Shown: positions 1 to 9,716 of the stretch, in pieces
How positions within the stretch are numbered: the stretch's first letter is position 1
Layout of the letters: the number at the start of each line of letters is the position of its first letter
Source: Billgrantia bachuensis
GTDB taxonomy: Bacteria; Pseudomonadota; Gammaproteobacteria; Pseudomonadales; Halomonadaceae
DNA: 64,000 nucleotides
Assembly: GCF_011742165.1 (NCBI RefSeq)
Contig: NZ_JAAQTO010000006.1
Span: 1 to 64,000, forward strand
Direction of reading: 5' to 3'
The notes under the pieces: generated by a model
What the model saw: the letters and a program-made list of their open reading frames with translations, nothing else
Databases searched by the model: none
What the model was told of the DNA's origin: nothing
Made by a program: the position numbers and the translations under genes

Positions 1-56
1 CAGGGCCTTTTTCGAATACCAGCATCACGCAGCGTAGCGGGATACTGGGGCCGAAC

Positions 57-527
57 TTACTGCGCGGGTTGGGCCGGCTGCCCCTCCTGCTGCTGCATCT
101 GGTTCTGGAGGTCTTGCATCTGTTGCTGCTGCTGGGCGATCGCCTCATCCAGCTGCTGACGCTGCTCATCGGTGAATACCGACTCGATGCGCGACTGGAG
201 CAATACCGTCTCGGCCGTGATCTCGCCGGTCAGGTCGCCAAGCCGTGAGGCATCCTCACGAATGAGGTCTTCATCGTAGTCAGGGCCGACATAATCGCCG
301 AGGCGCGCCTGCAGCGCCTGAGCCTCCTGCTCCTTGGGGGCCAACTGACTCTCGGCCTCGTCCAGCAGGCTACGAATCTCCTGCTGCTGGTTCTCGTCCA
401 GATCGAGCAACTGATCGAGCTGGTCCACCTGATCCCCCTGAGGCGGCGCCTGCATCTGCTGTGCCGACGCTACGCCGACGATACCCAGAGTGAGTGCGAT
501 CGTTGCCAGAAACTTGGTGAGCTTCAT
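57..527 (-). CDS. Spy/CpxP-like periplasmic protein, Gln-rich tail
   Basis: Predicted periplasmic helical protein of about 156 residues. The ATG at 527 is preceded by GGAG seven bases upstream, so I prefer it to the longer open frame that runs back to 611. It begins with a signal peptide (MKLTKF, hydrophobic stretch, then an ASA-type cleavage site near residue 22). Two segments (LDLDENQQQEI and VFTDEQRQQL) resemble the LTxxQ repeats of the Spy/CpxP envelope-stress family. The last 25 residues are mostly Gln, Met and Pro. A role as a periplasmic chaperone or metal/stress response protein is inferred from family resemblance only. It lies downstream of the MATE gene on the same strand, 83 bases away, with no clear terminator between them. 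Confidence 0.7.
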   Translation of the reverse strand: MKLTKFLATIALTLGIVGVASAQQMQAPPQGDQVDQLDQLLDLDENQQQEIRSLLDEAESQLAPKEQEAQALQARLGDYVGPDYDEDLIREDASRLGDLTGEITAETVLLQSRIESVFTDEQRQQLDEAIAQQQQQMQDLQNQMQQQEGQPAQPAQ

Positions 528-610
528 TACGTACTCCATTCCATCAGAGTTGCTTTCATGGCCCGAACCGGTCGAGCCACTACGTCCTAACCCTGACAGC
601 GGAACGAGCA

Positions 611-1981
611 TCAGGTTCGCTCACGAGGCAAAAGTTTCGACTCAGTGTCGGCTCCGGTTTCTCTTCGTGCCAGCATGCGGCGCATCAGCTGCCAAGCGAC
701 CACCCCAGCCAGTACGTTACCGAACGCCGCTCCCATGGCGAGCCCCGGCAAGCCACCTAGCGAAGCTCCCAACCAGAGAAACGGGAGATAGCACAGGAAC
801 AGCCTCGCTGTGGACATCAGCATGGCACGCAGCGGCCAACCCAGCGCATTGCCAGCTGAGACAACCAGCATACAGACACCAAGAGCAGCGTAACTCGGCA
901 GCAGAAAACGGATCAGCAGCGTCAGGTCGTCTCGCACGTCAGGGCTGCCCGCCAGCAGTTGAGACGCCCATGGCGAGAGCAGAGCCAGTAACAGGCCCAA
1001 GGTGAGTTGCCATCCCACCACGATTCTCAACGCCAAGCGCACCAGTTGCCTGACCTGCGCCCAGTCGCCAGCGCCGTAGCAACGCCCCAGCCAGGGCGGC
1101 AACGACATGGTCAGGGCCAGCACGACCACCAGTGCCAGCGTTTCGAGCCGGCTCGCAAGCCCCCATGCGGCCACCGATGATTCCCCCAGGCTCGCCACCA
1201 CCGAGATGGCAAGCATCGACGCCAGCGGCGGCATCAACTGGCTGACCATTGCCGGCCCGGCAATGCCGACAAAGGGGCGTGCCGAGCCAGCCAGCTCCCG
1301 TCTGAGCCCATCACGCGCCAGCCAATCATTCTGCCGCAGCCGCTTGGCAACCAGCAGCAGCCCGCTGGCAAAGGCAATTGCCGTGGCCCAGGCTGCTCCT
1401 GGAAGACCAAGCCCCGCCCAGGGGCCCACACCAAAGATCAATAGTGGATCGAGCAGCAGGTTGAACAAGCTGGTTATTACCATGATCTTGCCGGGCAGCC
1501 GCGTATCGCCATGGGCACGAAACAGGCTATAGAAGAAGTAGAGAACCGCCCCCAGCCAGGCTGCCAATAGCTGAGGCGCCCAGTAATCGCGGATCAACTC
1601 GCGCGTTGCCTCGTCGGCACCCAGGCGCGAGAAAATCGCAGCCTGGGACCACCACAGCACGAACGCCAGCAGAGCGAGGATCACACTACCGACCATCAGC
1701 ACCAGCGAGCCAAGACACCGCGCCCTGGCTGTCTCACCGGCGCCCAAGGCGCGCGAGATCAGCGCTGCGATGGCGATGCCGAGCCCGACCTGAACGCCAA
1801 TGATGAGGAAGGTCAGCGGAAAGGTGAACGACTGCGCCGCCAGCGGCGCAGTACCCAGGCGAGCGACGAAGGCACTGTCCACCAGTTGGAAGCCAAGCAG
1901 TGCCAACACCCCGATGGCCATCGGCCAGGTCTGCCGCCAGAGCATCTGCCCCAGGGAGGCATCGGTTGAGGAAGATGGCAT
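611..1981 (-). CDS. MATE family multidrug/Na+ antiporter
   Basis: Inner-membrane exporter with about 12 predicted transmembrane helices, of the MATE (DinF/NorM) family, about 456 residues as usual for the family. The N-terminal half has the typical MATE pattern (WRQTWPMAIG, then LVDSAFVARLGTAPLAAQSFTFPL and the GLGIAIAALISRALGAG helix). The second half repeats the six-helix fold. I chose the ATG at 1981 because GGAG lies six bases upstream; the in-frame ATG at 1999 has no ribosome site. Substrate cannot be told from sequence; members use Na+ or H+ gradients to expel cationic drugs. The next gene on the same strand, a Spy-like protein, could be co-transcribed. Confidence 0.88.
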   Translation of the reverse strand: MPSSSTDASLGQMLWRQTWPMAIGVLALLGFQLVDSAFVARLGTAPLAAQSFTFPLTFLIIGVQVGLGIAIAALISRALGAGETARARCLGSLVLMVGSVILALLAFVLWWSQAAIFSRLGADEATRELIRDYWAPQLLAAWLGAVLYFFYSLFRAHGDTRLPGKIMVITSLFNLLLDPLLIFGVGPWAGLGLPGAAWATAIAFASGLLLVAKRLRQNDWLARDGLRRELAGSARPFVGIAGPAMVSQLMPPLASMLAISVVASLGESSVAAWGLASRLETLALVVVLALTMSLPPWLGRCYGAGDWAQVRQLVRLALRIVVGWQLTLGLLLALLSPWASQLLAGSPDVRDDLTLLIRFLLPSYAALGVCMLVVSAGNALGWPLRAMLMSTARLFLCYLPFLWLGASLGGLPGLAMGAAFGNVLAGVVAWQLMRRMLARRETGADTESKLLPRERT

Positions 1982-2035
1982 GAGCAACTCCGTCGGCATG
2001 CGGGAGACGCATTCTACGCGAAACTACGCCTCTGC

Positions 2036-3859
2036 TCAGCCCTGCAAGTCGCCGGGGCTGCTTACCACCAGCCCCAGCAGGACACGCTCGGTCATCGCGG
2101 CAGGCATCGGACGGTAAAAGTAATAGCCTTGCACGAGATCGAATTTCATCTCGCGGATCAGTTCCAGTTGCCGCTGATCCTCGACTCCCTCGGCCACGAC
2201 CTCGAGCCCGAGGCGGTGACCGATGAACACCGCCGCCTCCATGATCGCCCTGTCCTTTGGCTCCCCCGGGGCATCACGTACGAAGGTGCGGTCGATCTTC
2301 AATGCCGTCACCGGGAATCGCTTCAGATAGCTCAGCGAGGAGTAGCCAGTACCGAAATCATCGATGGCGATGCGAAAACCGCAATGATAGAGCTCCCAGA
2401 GGCCTTCCAGAATCCGACCATCGGCTTCGATCAGCACGTTCTCGGTCAGTTCGATGCCGATCTCTCGTGGCCCGAGCCCGTGGCGTGCCAGGCACTGGTG
2501 CAGCCGTTCGAACACGTCCGGCCTCGATAGCTGTCGCCCCGAGATATTGATGTCGATACGTTCCAGCAGTACCCCAGCATCTCGCCACTGCGCCCGCTGC
2601 CGGCAGGCTTCTTCCATGACCCAGTCGCCCAGGCGGTGAATCAGTCCGGAGCGTTCGGCCACGCGAATGAACTCATGCGGGGATACCGTTGGCCCTTCGC
2701 GCGGCTCCCAGCGCAGCAGGGCCTCGAGATTCTCGATCCGCCCACTGATCGCCGATACCTGGGGCTGGTAATGCAGCGTGAGTTCGTGGCCATCAAGGGC
2801 GCGCTCCAGGTTCTCGGCCATGCGATGCTCGCGTACCAGCTCGTCGTGCAGGTGCTGGTAAAAGAAGCGCACGCTTCCGCGCCCCTCCAGCTTGGCACGG
2901 TTCTTGGCCACGTCGGCATTGCGGATCAGCTCGCGCGCTCCGCTGCCATTATCGGGAAAGAGGCAGACGCCGATGCTGGCCGAGATGCGGCGCTCATGCC
3001 CTTCCAAGCCGAAGGGGAGCTTGAACAACCCCTGAATCTTGTTCACTACCTGCAGCACGTCCTCCTCGCGGCGCAGGCCGGGAAAGGCCAACACGAACTC
3101 ATCGCTCGATAGACGGGACAACAGGTCGGTAGAGCGCAGCACATCGCGCAGGCGGCGCGTCAACTCGACCAGCAGTTGGTCGCCCTGCTCATAGCCCAGG
3201 GCGTCATTGATCTCGACGAAGCGATCGATATCGAGATAGATCAGCGCCAGGCCGATACCCCGACGACGAACCCCCTCGAGGACGTGGTCGAGATCCGTCT
3301 CGAAGGTCTGCCGGTTGGGCAGCTTGGTCAGCCTGTCGAAGCGCGTGGCGAATTCGAGTTCGCGGTGGGCCTGCTTCTGGTCCGACAAATCGACGTCGAC
3401 ACAGAACATGAGTGGATCGTCGGTATGCTCCTTGAGCATGACGTGGTGCGAGAAGACCGGTACCAGTTCGCCGCTCTTGTGCTTGAGTTCCAGTTCTTCA
3501 GCGGGGATCTCGATACCTTGCCGAATCCAGGCCCGATGCGCCTGGACGACGCCCTCCCGCATGAAATCGGGAATGATCAAATCCTCGAGCAGGCCACCGA
3601 GAGCCTCCTCTGCCGTGTAACCGTAGAGCCGTGTGCTGGCCGCGTTCCAGTAGATGACCCGGCGATCGCGGTCATAGCCCTGTACCGCCACCTTGGGCAG
3701 GCTCTCGAGCAGGGCCCGGAAGCGTTGTTCGCTTTCCAGATACTGACGGCGTACGCGCTCGACGGCATCGTCGCTTTCCGCAGAGCCAGCGGCTACCGCA
3801 GCCGATGGCTTTACCCGCCATCGACTCAGCCATCGCCTGAGGCATTGTTCGCGGAACAT
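2036..3859 (-). CDS. PAS-GGDEF-EAL protein, probable c-di-GMP phosphodiesterase
   Basis: Cyclic-di-GMP signalling protein of 607 residues: a PAS sensor domain (about 38-160), a GGDEF domain (about 172-335) and an EAL domain (about 345-595). The GGDEF active site reads SSDEF (residues 251-255), so both glycines of the signature are lost and cyclase activity is doubtful. The EAL domain keeps E379-A380-L381, DDFGTG (500-505) and AEGVE (556-560), so phosphodiesterase activity is plausible, perhaps gated by the GGDEF domain as a GTP sensor. There is no membrane helix, so it should be cytosolic. The start is an ATG at 3859 with GAGGAG upstream. It is probably monocistronic, transcribed away from the dioxygenase at 4142. 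Confidence 0.9.
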   Translation of the reverse strand: MFREQCLRRWLSRWRVKPSAAVAAGSAESDDAVERVRRQYLESEQRFRALLESLPKVAVQGYDRDRRVIYWNAASTRLYGYTAEEALGGLLEDLIIPDFMREGVVQAHRAWIRQGIEIPAEELELKHKSGELVPVFSHHVMLKEHTDDPLMFCVDVDLSDQKQAHRELEFATRFDRLTKLPNRQTFETDLDHVLEGVRRRGIGLALIYLDIDRFVEINDALGYEQGDQLLVELTRRLRDVLRSTDLLSRLSSDEFVLAFPGLRREEDVLQVVNKIQGLFKLPFGLEGHERRISASIGVCLFPDNGSGARELIRNADVAKNRAKLEGRGSVRFFYQHLHDELVREHRMAENLERALDGHELTLHYQPQVSAISGRIENLEALLRWEPREGPTVSPHEFIRVAERSGLIHRLGDWVMEEACRQRAQWRDAGVLLERIDINISGRQLSRPDVFERLHQCLARHGLGPREIGIELTENVLIEADGRILEGLWELYHCGFRIAIDDFGTGYSSLSYLKRFPVTALKIDRTFVRDAPGEPKDRAIMEAAVFIGHRLGLEVVAEGVEDQRQLELIREMKFDLVQGYYFYRPMPAAMTERVLLGLVVSSPGDLQG

Positions 3860-4044
3860 TACGACACTCCTCGCAAGGGTATGACGATGCTCACGTTCCC
3901 ATAATGGAACAATCTCACCGTTTTTCGTTACATCCTACACAGCATTGTCTGAATTCTCCTACGTCCTTGGTGGGAAATCTCCGCCTTTTTCCGCCTTGGC
4001 CCTCCGTCTGCAGCCTGACGGTCTAATATTTCCAGCTACAATCT

Positions 4045-4072
4045 TTGACATTTTATTTCATTTCTTTTCAAT
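4045..4072 (+). promoter_or_regulatory. Candidate sigma-70 promoter of the dioxygenase gene
   Basis: A perfect -35 box TTGACA (4045-4050) is followed after 16 bases by TTCAAT (4067-4072), four of six matches to the -10 consensus. It sits in a strikingly T-rich stretch (4041-4080) and points to the gene at 4142, which would have a leader of about 60 bases. The rest of the 282-base gap from 3860 holds no gene. Confidence 0.5.
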
Positions 4073-4085
4073 TTTGTTTGTTGCA

Positions 4086-4120
4086 CGGGGTCTCCCCGAC
4101 AACATCGGGCAATCCCGCCC
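4086..4120 (+). other. Leader with three competing small hairpins
   Basis: Three short stems can form but share bases. The first pairs 4086-4090 with 4094-4098 (five G/C pairs). The second pairs 4095-4099 with 4105-4109. The third pairs 4107-4110 with 4117-4120. The first and second exclude each other, as do the second and third. They lie just upstream of the ribosome site (GGAG near 4130) of the dioxygenase gene. A regulatory role is only a guess. Confidence 0.35.
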
Positions 4121-4141
4121 GTCCCACTTGGAGATAGCGAC

Positions 4142-4936
4142 ATGAAACTCGAAACACTCAAGCATGGTTACGATTTCACCGGCATGCCAATCAATCCGCT
4201 GGTCCACTACTGGGCGCCAGGGGTCAGCCATGACCTGGCTACTCGTCACTGGTCCCTGACCGACGTTCGCTCACGCGTGGACCTGTCGGCCTGGCAGACA
4301 TTCACCGCCGACCTGCCTCGCGATCCCTACGTCAACAGCCGCTGGAAGCGCATGTCCTGGCTGGCGCTGGACGAGACCGGCGAAGTCAGAGAAATGGGGC
4401 ACTGCCCCATGGCCCAGGGCGGCGCCTTCAATGCGGCAGAAAGCATGGCCGACCGGCTGCGCTACTATGAGCCCCTTACCCCCGAATTTCTCGACCGCCC
4501 CGACGTCAAGGCCTTCGTGCACGCCTGGGCGATGCTGTGGAACCTGGGGCCCAACGAACCGATCCTGATGCAGATTACCGGCGTGCGTGGCGAAGGCCAG
4601 GTCGATCCCCTGCAGGGCCAGGGAATCCATGCCGACGGCTGCAAGGCCTTGAGCATCATGGTCCTTCAGCGCGAGAACGTCAGCGGCGGCACCAACCATC
4701 TATACGCCGACCAGGCCGGCGCTCAGTCACTGATGTCAGCCACACTGCAGGAAGGCGACATTCTCCATCTGCACGACGACCGCATCTACCACAGCATCGA
4801 CGATCTCGCTCAGCAGGAACAAAATACCGCATTCGAGCGCTTCATTATCATCATCAACAGCCGGTTCGTGGATGAGTTTCAGAATCGTATTCTCAGGCGG
4901 CATTTCCCCGATGCCGTCCTCAACGAGACCCGCTGA
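4142..4936 (+). CDS. 2OG-Fe(II) dioxygenase, isoleucine-hydroxylase-like family
   Basis: Protein of 264 residues that I place in the 2OG-Fe dioxygenase family (Pfam 2OG-Fe_Oxy_2) containing bacterial L-isoleucine 4-hydroxylase and related free-amino-acid hydroxylases. Visible metal ligands are H163 and D165 in GIHADG plus a distal His, probably H217 in DDRIYHSID (H211 is an alternative). R241, in the last strand, is a likely 2-oxoglutarate anchor. The length fits the family. The ATG at 4142 has GGAG about eight bases upstream. It stands alone between its own promoter and a strong terminator. Substrate is unknown; in a halophile a hydroxylated amino acid could serve as solute or metabolite, which is inference. 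Confidence 0.8.
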   Translation: MKLETLKHGYDFTGMPINPLVHYWAPGVSHDLATRHWSLTDVRSRVDLSAWQTFTADLPRDPYVNSRWKRMSWLALDETGEVREMGHCPMAQGGAFNAAESMADRLRYYEPLTPEFLDRPDVKAFVHAWAMLWNLGPNEPILMQITGVRGEGQVDPLQGQGIHADGCKALSIMVLQRENVSGGTNHLYADQAGAQSLMSATLQEGDILHLHDDRIYHSIDDLAQQEQNTAFERFIIIINSRFVDEFQNRILRRHFPDAVLNETR

Positions 4937-4968
4937 GACCGACCCGCTCCCGCCTGCGGCCCAATAAA

Positions 4969-4998
4969 CGACACCCCCGGCCATGACCGGGGGTGTCG
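4969..4998. terminator. Bidirectional intrinsic terminator
   Basis: A perfect 12-bp stem (4969-4980 with 4987-4998) encloses a 6-base loop. On the minus strand the stem is followed by TTTATT. It separates the convergent dioxygenase gene and the YceI gene. The plus-strand tail (CTCTTGCTG) is poor in T, so it works best for the YceI unit. Confidence 0.85.
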
Positions 4999-5035
4999 CT
5001 CTTGCTGACTGAGAAGTATCGTCCGTTTGAAGGCC

Positions 5036-5620
5036 CTACTGACGCACACCCTCGAAGGTGACGTAGAGTTCGAGCTCATGCATCGCTTCGGGGAAATCGC
5101 TCATGTCGATACCGAAGTCGGCCAACGTCAGCGTGGTGCTGCCCTCGAAGCCGGCGCGATAGCCACCCCAGGGATCCTCGCCCTCGCCCATCAGTGTCAC
5201 CGGCATCTCGATCTCGCGGGTCTCGCCGTGCAAGGTCAGGTCACCGGTCAACACGCCTTCGTCGTCGCCGTTGGGCGTGAAGCCGGTGGAGACGAAGGTG
5301 GCTGTGGGATACTCGTCGGCATCCAGGAAGTCGCTGCTGATGAAGTGCTTGTCGCGCTCGGCATTATTGGTGTTCAGACTGCTCACCTGAACTTCCATCT
5401 CCACGCTCGAGGCCTCGAGGTCTTCGGAATCGTAGTGGAAACGCCCTTCGAACACCTCGAAGTTACCGAGAATGTAGGAGAAGCCGAGATGGTTGATCTT
5501 GAACTGGATGAAGGCGTGCTGCCCTTCGGTGTCAACCACGTAGTCGTCGGCCATGGCCAGACCGGTGGCGGCCAGTGAAACGGCGCCTAAGGCAGTAGCG
5601 AGTGCGGCTTTCTTGAACAT
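5036..5620 (-). CDS. YceI family periplasmic lipid-binding protein
   Basis: Periplasmic beta-barrel (lipocalin-like) protein of 194 residues, YceI family, known to bind polyisoprenoid or amphipathic ligands. The ATG at 5620 has AAGGAG nine bases upstream; the nine extra codons of the longer frame have no ribosome site. It starts with a signal peptide (MFKKAALATALG... ending LAMA|DDY). The family pattern is clear: DYVVDTEGQHAFIQFKINHLG at the start of the mature chain, then the FLDADEYPTATFVST and LTGDLTLHGETREI segments. It follows a cytochrome b561 gene by 39 bases in the same direction, the same pairing as yceJ-yceI of Escherichia coli. A strong terminator lies 38 bases downstream. Confidence 0.93.
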   Translation of the reverse strand: MFKKAALATALGAVSLAATGLAMADDYVVDTEGQHAFIQFKINHLGFSYILGNFEVFEGRFHYDSEDLEASSVEMEVQVSSLNTNNAERDKHFISSDFLDADEYPTATFVSTGFTPNGDDEGVLTGDLTLHGETREIEMPVTLMGEGEDPWGGYRAGFEGSTTLTLADFGIDMSDFPEAMHELELYVTFEGVRQ

Positions 5621-5659
5621 GAGTCTCTCCTTGGTAGTAGCGCCCATAGGCGCTGGCGT

Positions 5660-6214
5660 TCAACGGCGACGCGTACGTGCCGGGTTCAGCATGCGGATGA
5701 AGGTATCGTGGCGATCGAGAAAGTGGTGCTTGAGTGCCGCCAGGGTGTGACCTGCCGCCAGTAGTACCAACGCCACGGCACTGTACCAGTGAATCTCTCC
5801 GGCGATACTGGCCTGGTCGGGCAAGTGGCTGATGAGCGCGGGCACCTCGAACCAGTCGAAGACGCCGATGCCACGCCCTTTGGCAGTGGAGATCAGGTAG
5901 CCGCTGACCATTACCGTGAGCATCAGAACGTAAAGGGCGATATGGCCAAGATGCGCTGCAACACGCTCCATGCGGCTACCGTGCGCGACGGGAGTCGGCT
6001 GAAACAGGCGCCAGAGAACACGCAGCAGCGTGGCGAACAGCAGCAGCATGCCAATGGAGCGGTGCCACCATGGGGCGAGGTTGTACCAGGAGTCGTAATA
6101 GCTCAGGCCCGTCATCCACCAGCCGAGAAGGAACAAGCCCACGACCGCCACGGCACTGGCCCAGTGCAGAGTGATGCTGACCAGGCCCCAGCCTGAGCGA
6201 GTGTTGCGCCACAT
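5660..6214 (-). CDS. Cytochrome b561, YceJ-like
   Basis: Four-helix inner-membrane di-haem cytochrome b561 of the bacterial type, about 184 residues. The ATG at 6214 (MWRNTRSGWGLVSITLHW) fits the conserved start of the family and has GGGAG eight bases upstream, so the longer start at 6241 is unlikely. Candidate haem ligands are the histidines in ITLHW, APWWHRSIG, HLGHIALY, EIHWYS and AAGHTLAALKHHF. It probably passes electrons from quinol to periplasmic acceptors or superoxide; the exact partner is unknown. It is the first gene of a pair with the YceI gene. Confidence 0.9.
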   Translation of the reverse strand: MWRNTRSGWGLVSITLHWASAVAVVGLFLLGWWMTGLSYYDSWYNLAPWWHRSIGMLLLFATLLRVLWRLFQPTPVAHGSRMERVAAHLGHIALYVLMLTVMVSGYLISTAKGRGIGVFDWFEVPALISHLPDQASIAGEIHWYSAVALVLLAAGHTLAALKHHFLDRHDTFIRMLNPARTRRR

Positions 6215-6283
6215 CTCGTCGCTCCCGTTGAGCTTCGTCATCGATGGGTGGCAGCATACCGTAACGAACGCTCAAGATGCGCA

Positions 6284-6306
6284 GAAAAAACCGAACGTTA
6301 CGTTCG
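6284..6306 (-). terminator. Intrinsic terminator after metZ
   Basis: Read on the minus strand: a 6-bp stem (6301-6306 with 6292-6297) with a 3-base loop, followed by GTTTTTTC. It lies about 58 bases past the metZ stop and should end the purF-metZ transcript. Confidence 0.75.
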
Positions 6307-6363
6307 TAAAAATTCCCTGTTCGTCACCCGGATATACATTTCTCCCACTTCCGGATTCGTGAC

Positions 6364-7560
6364 TCAAATCAGCGCATCGAGCCCGCGTGCGAGGTCGGCC
6401 CGTATATCCTCCACCGCCTCGAGCCCCACCGCCACACGAACCAGCCCCTCGCCGATGCCCGCCGCCTCCTTCTGCGCATCGGAAAGACGCCCGTGGGTAG
6501 TGGTACCGGGGTGGGTGATAGTGGTCTTGACGTCACCCAGGTTGCCGGTGATCGAGAGCATGCGGGTGGCATCGATGACCGACCATGCCGACTCGCGCCC
6601 GCCCTTGACCTCGAACCCCAGCACCGCGCCATAGCCTTTCTGCTGGCGGCTGGCCAGCCCGTGCTGCGGGTGGTCCGACAAGCCGCTGTAGTGTACCCGC
6701 GCCACTGCGGGGTGCCCCTGCAACCACTCTGCCAGGGCCTGGGCATTCTCGCAGTGGGCACGCATACGAAGATTGAGCGTCTCCAGCCCCTTGGTGAAGA
6801 TCCAGGCATTGAACGGGCTCAGGCACGGCCCGCAGGTACGCACCACGCCAAACACCTCTTCGAGCTCCTTTTCACGCCCCACCACGGCGCCACCGACCGC
6901 CCGCCCCTGCCCATCCAGGTACTTGGTGGCGGAGTGAATGACCAGGTCCGCCCCCAGCGCCAGCGGCTTCTGCAAAGCCGGGGTCAGGAAGCAGTTGTCT
7001 ATGGCGAGCAGCGCACCACTACGATGGGCGATGTCGGCAAGCGCCGCGATATCGACCACTTCGGAAAGCGGATTGGAGGGCGTCTCGGCGAACAGCAGGC
7101 GAGTCCGGGACGTCATCGCTGCCTCCCAGGCCGCCAGGTCGGCGAGTTCTACATAGCGCGTGGTAATGCCCAGCTTGCCGAAATACTTGTCGAACAGGCT
7201 GACCGTGGAACCGAACAGCGAGCGCGAGGCGACGATCTCGTCACCGGCTTGCAGCAGGGCGAGTACCGTTGCCAGGATCGCCGCCATGCCGGAACTGGTC
7301 GCGACACAGCGCCCCCCTTCTTCGAGCGCTGCCAAACGACGCTCGAAGGTATGCACGGTGGGGTTGGTGAAGCGCGAATAGACGTTGCCCGGCTCCTCAC
7401 CCTTGAACTTGCGCGCCGCTTCGGCGGCACTGGCGTAGACGAAGCTCGAGGTGGGAAAGATCGGCTCGCCATGCTCCTGCTCATGGGTACGCTGATGGCC
7501 CGCACGAATCGCCAGGGTTTCCAGTGCCCAACTGTCGTTGGGAGTCGTTTCGTCATGCAT
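6364..7560 (-). CDS. metZ: O-succinylhomoserine sulfhydrylase
   Basis: PLP enzyme of about 398 residues of the Cys/Met metabolism family. It forms homocysteine directly from O-succinylhomoserine and sulfide in methionine synthesis. The PLP lysine is K213 in SATKYLDG, and the YSRFTNPTV segment and the SGMAAI phosphate-binding turn are present. It most resembles MetZ of Pseudomonas, where metZ also follows purF. The frame also opens at a TTG (7572), but the ATG at 7560, with GAGG six bases upstream, is preferred. The gap to purF is 8 bases, so the two are co-transcribed, and a terminator follows the gene. Confidence 0.93.
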   Translation of the reverse strand: MHDETTPNDSWALETLAIRAGHQRTHEQEHGEPIFPTSSFVYASAAEAARKFKGEEPGNVYSRFTNPTVHTFERRLAALEEGGRCVATSSGMAAILATVLALLQAGDEIVASRSLFGSTVSLFDKYFGKLGITTRYVELADLAAWEAAMTSRTRLLFAETPSNPLSEVVDIAALADIAHRSGALLAIDNCFLTPALQKPLALGADLVIHSATKYLDGQGRAVGGAVVGREKELEEVFGVVRTCGPCLSPFNAWIFTKGLETLNLRMRAHCENAQALAEWLQGHPAVARVHYSGLSDHPQHGLASRQQKGYGAVLGFEVKGGRESAWSVIDATRMLSITGNLGDVKTTITHPGTTTHGRLSDAQKEAAGIGEGLVRVAVGLEAVEDIRADLARGLDALI

Positions 7561-7568
7561 GGTGGGCC

Positions 7569-9092
<1,524 letters not shown>

Positions 9093-9148
9093 TCCACCTT
9101 ACCTCGCTTGCAGGGTGCCGACCGTAGTCGGCAAGAAAAAACCGTTGT

Positions 9149-9712
9149 TCACAACGCCTCGGCGCCGGGCTCGCCCCTGTCACGCCGTTCGGGCAACGGA
9201 ATGTCCCGCCACCCTTCCGGCGCCTCGGGCACGCGGCCTTCCCAGGCCTCGAGCTGATTCACGGCCCAGTTGCGCAACTGCTCGAAGGTCGGCCGCAGCT
9301 CGGCGTCCTCCCATGCCTGCAGTTGTGCCAGCGGCGTCAAGCTGATCAGGATAGTCGCCACCACCAGAACGGCCGCGCCACGTGCGACACCGAAGCAGGC
9401 ACCGGCAACGCGGTTGAAGAAGCCCATGCCGACCCACTCCACGGCAGCATGCACCATACGGATGATAATGCCACAAAGCAGCACCACCCCGAGGATCACC
9501 AGCACGAAGGCCAGTACCAGCCGGCCGTCGGGGCTGTCGATCAGCCCGGAAAGCAGATCAGCCACCGGCTCGGCAAGCAGCCGCGCCGCCAACAGCGCGA
9601 CGATCCAGGCCGCCAGGCCCAAGCCTTCACGTATCAGCCCGCGCATGAAGCCAGCCAGAGTCGAGATGGCCAGCACGGCGAGAAAAACCCAGTCGAGCCA
9701 GGTCAGCGTCAT
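9149..9712 (-). CDS. cvpA: CvpA family inner-membrane protein
   Basis: Protein of 187 residues with four predicted membrane helices in the first 130 residues (LDWVFLAVLAISTLAGFMRG is the family's first helix) and a soluble acidic tail. CvpA is needed for colicin V production in E. coli and has been linked to envelope homeostasis; the molecular role is not settled. It follows the SPOR gene by 4 bases and precedes purF by 56 bases, the conserved order in gammaproteobacteria. Confidence 0.95.
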   Translation of the reverse strand: MTLTWLDWVFLAVLAISTLAGFMRGLIREGLGLAAWIVALLAARLLAEPVADLLSGLIDSPDGRLVLAFVLVILGVVLLCGIIIRMVHAAVEWVGMGFFNRVAGACFGVARGAAVLVVATILISLTPLAQLQAWEDAELRPTFEQLRNWAVNQLEAWEGRVPEAPEGWRDIPLPERRDRGEPGAEAL

Positions 9713-9716
9713 GGCC

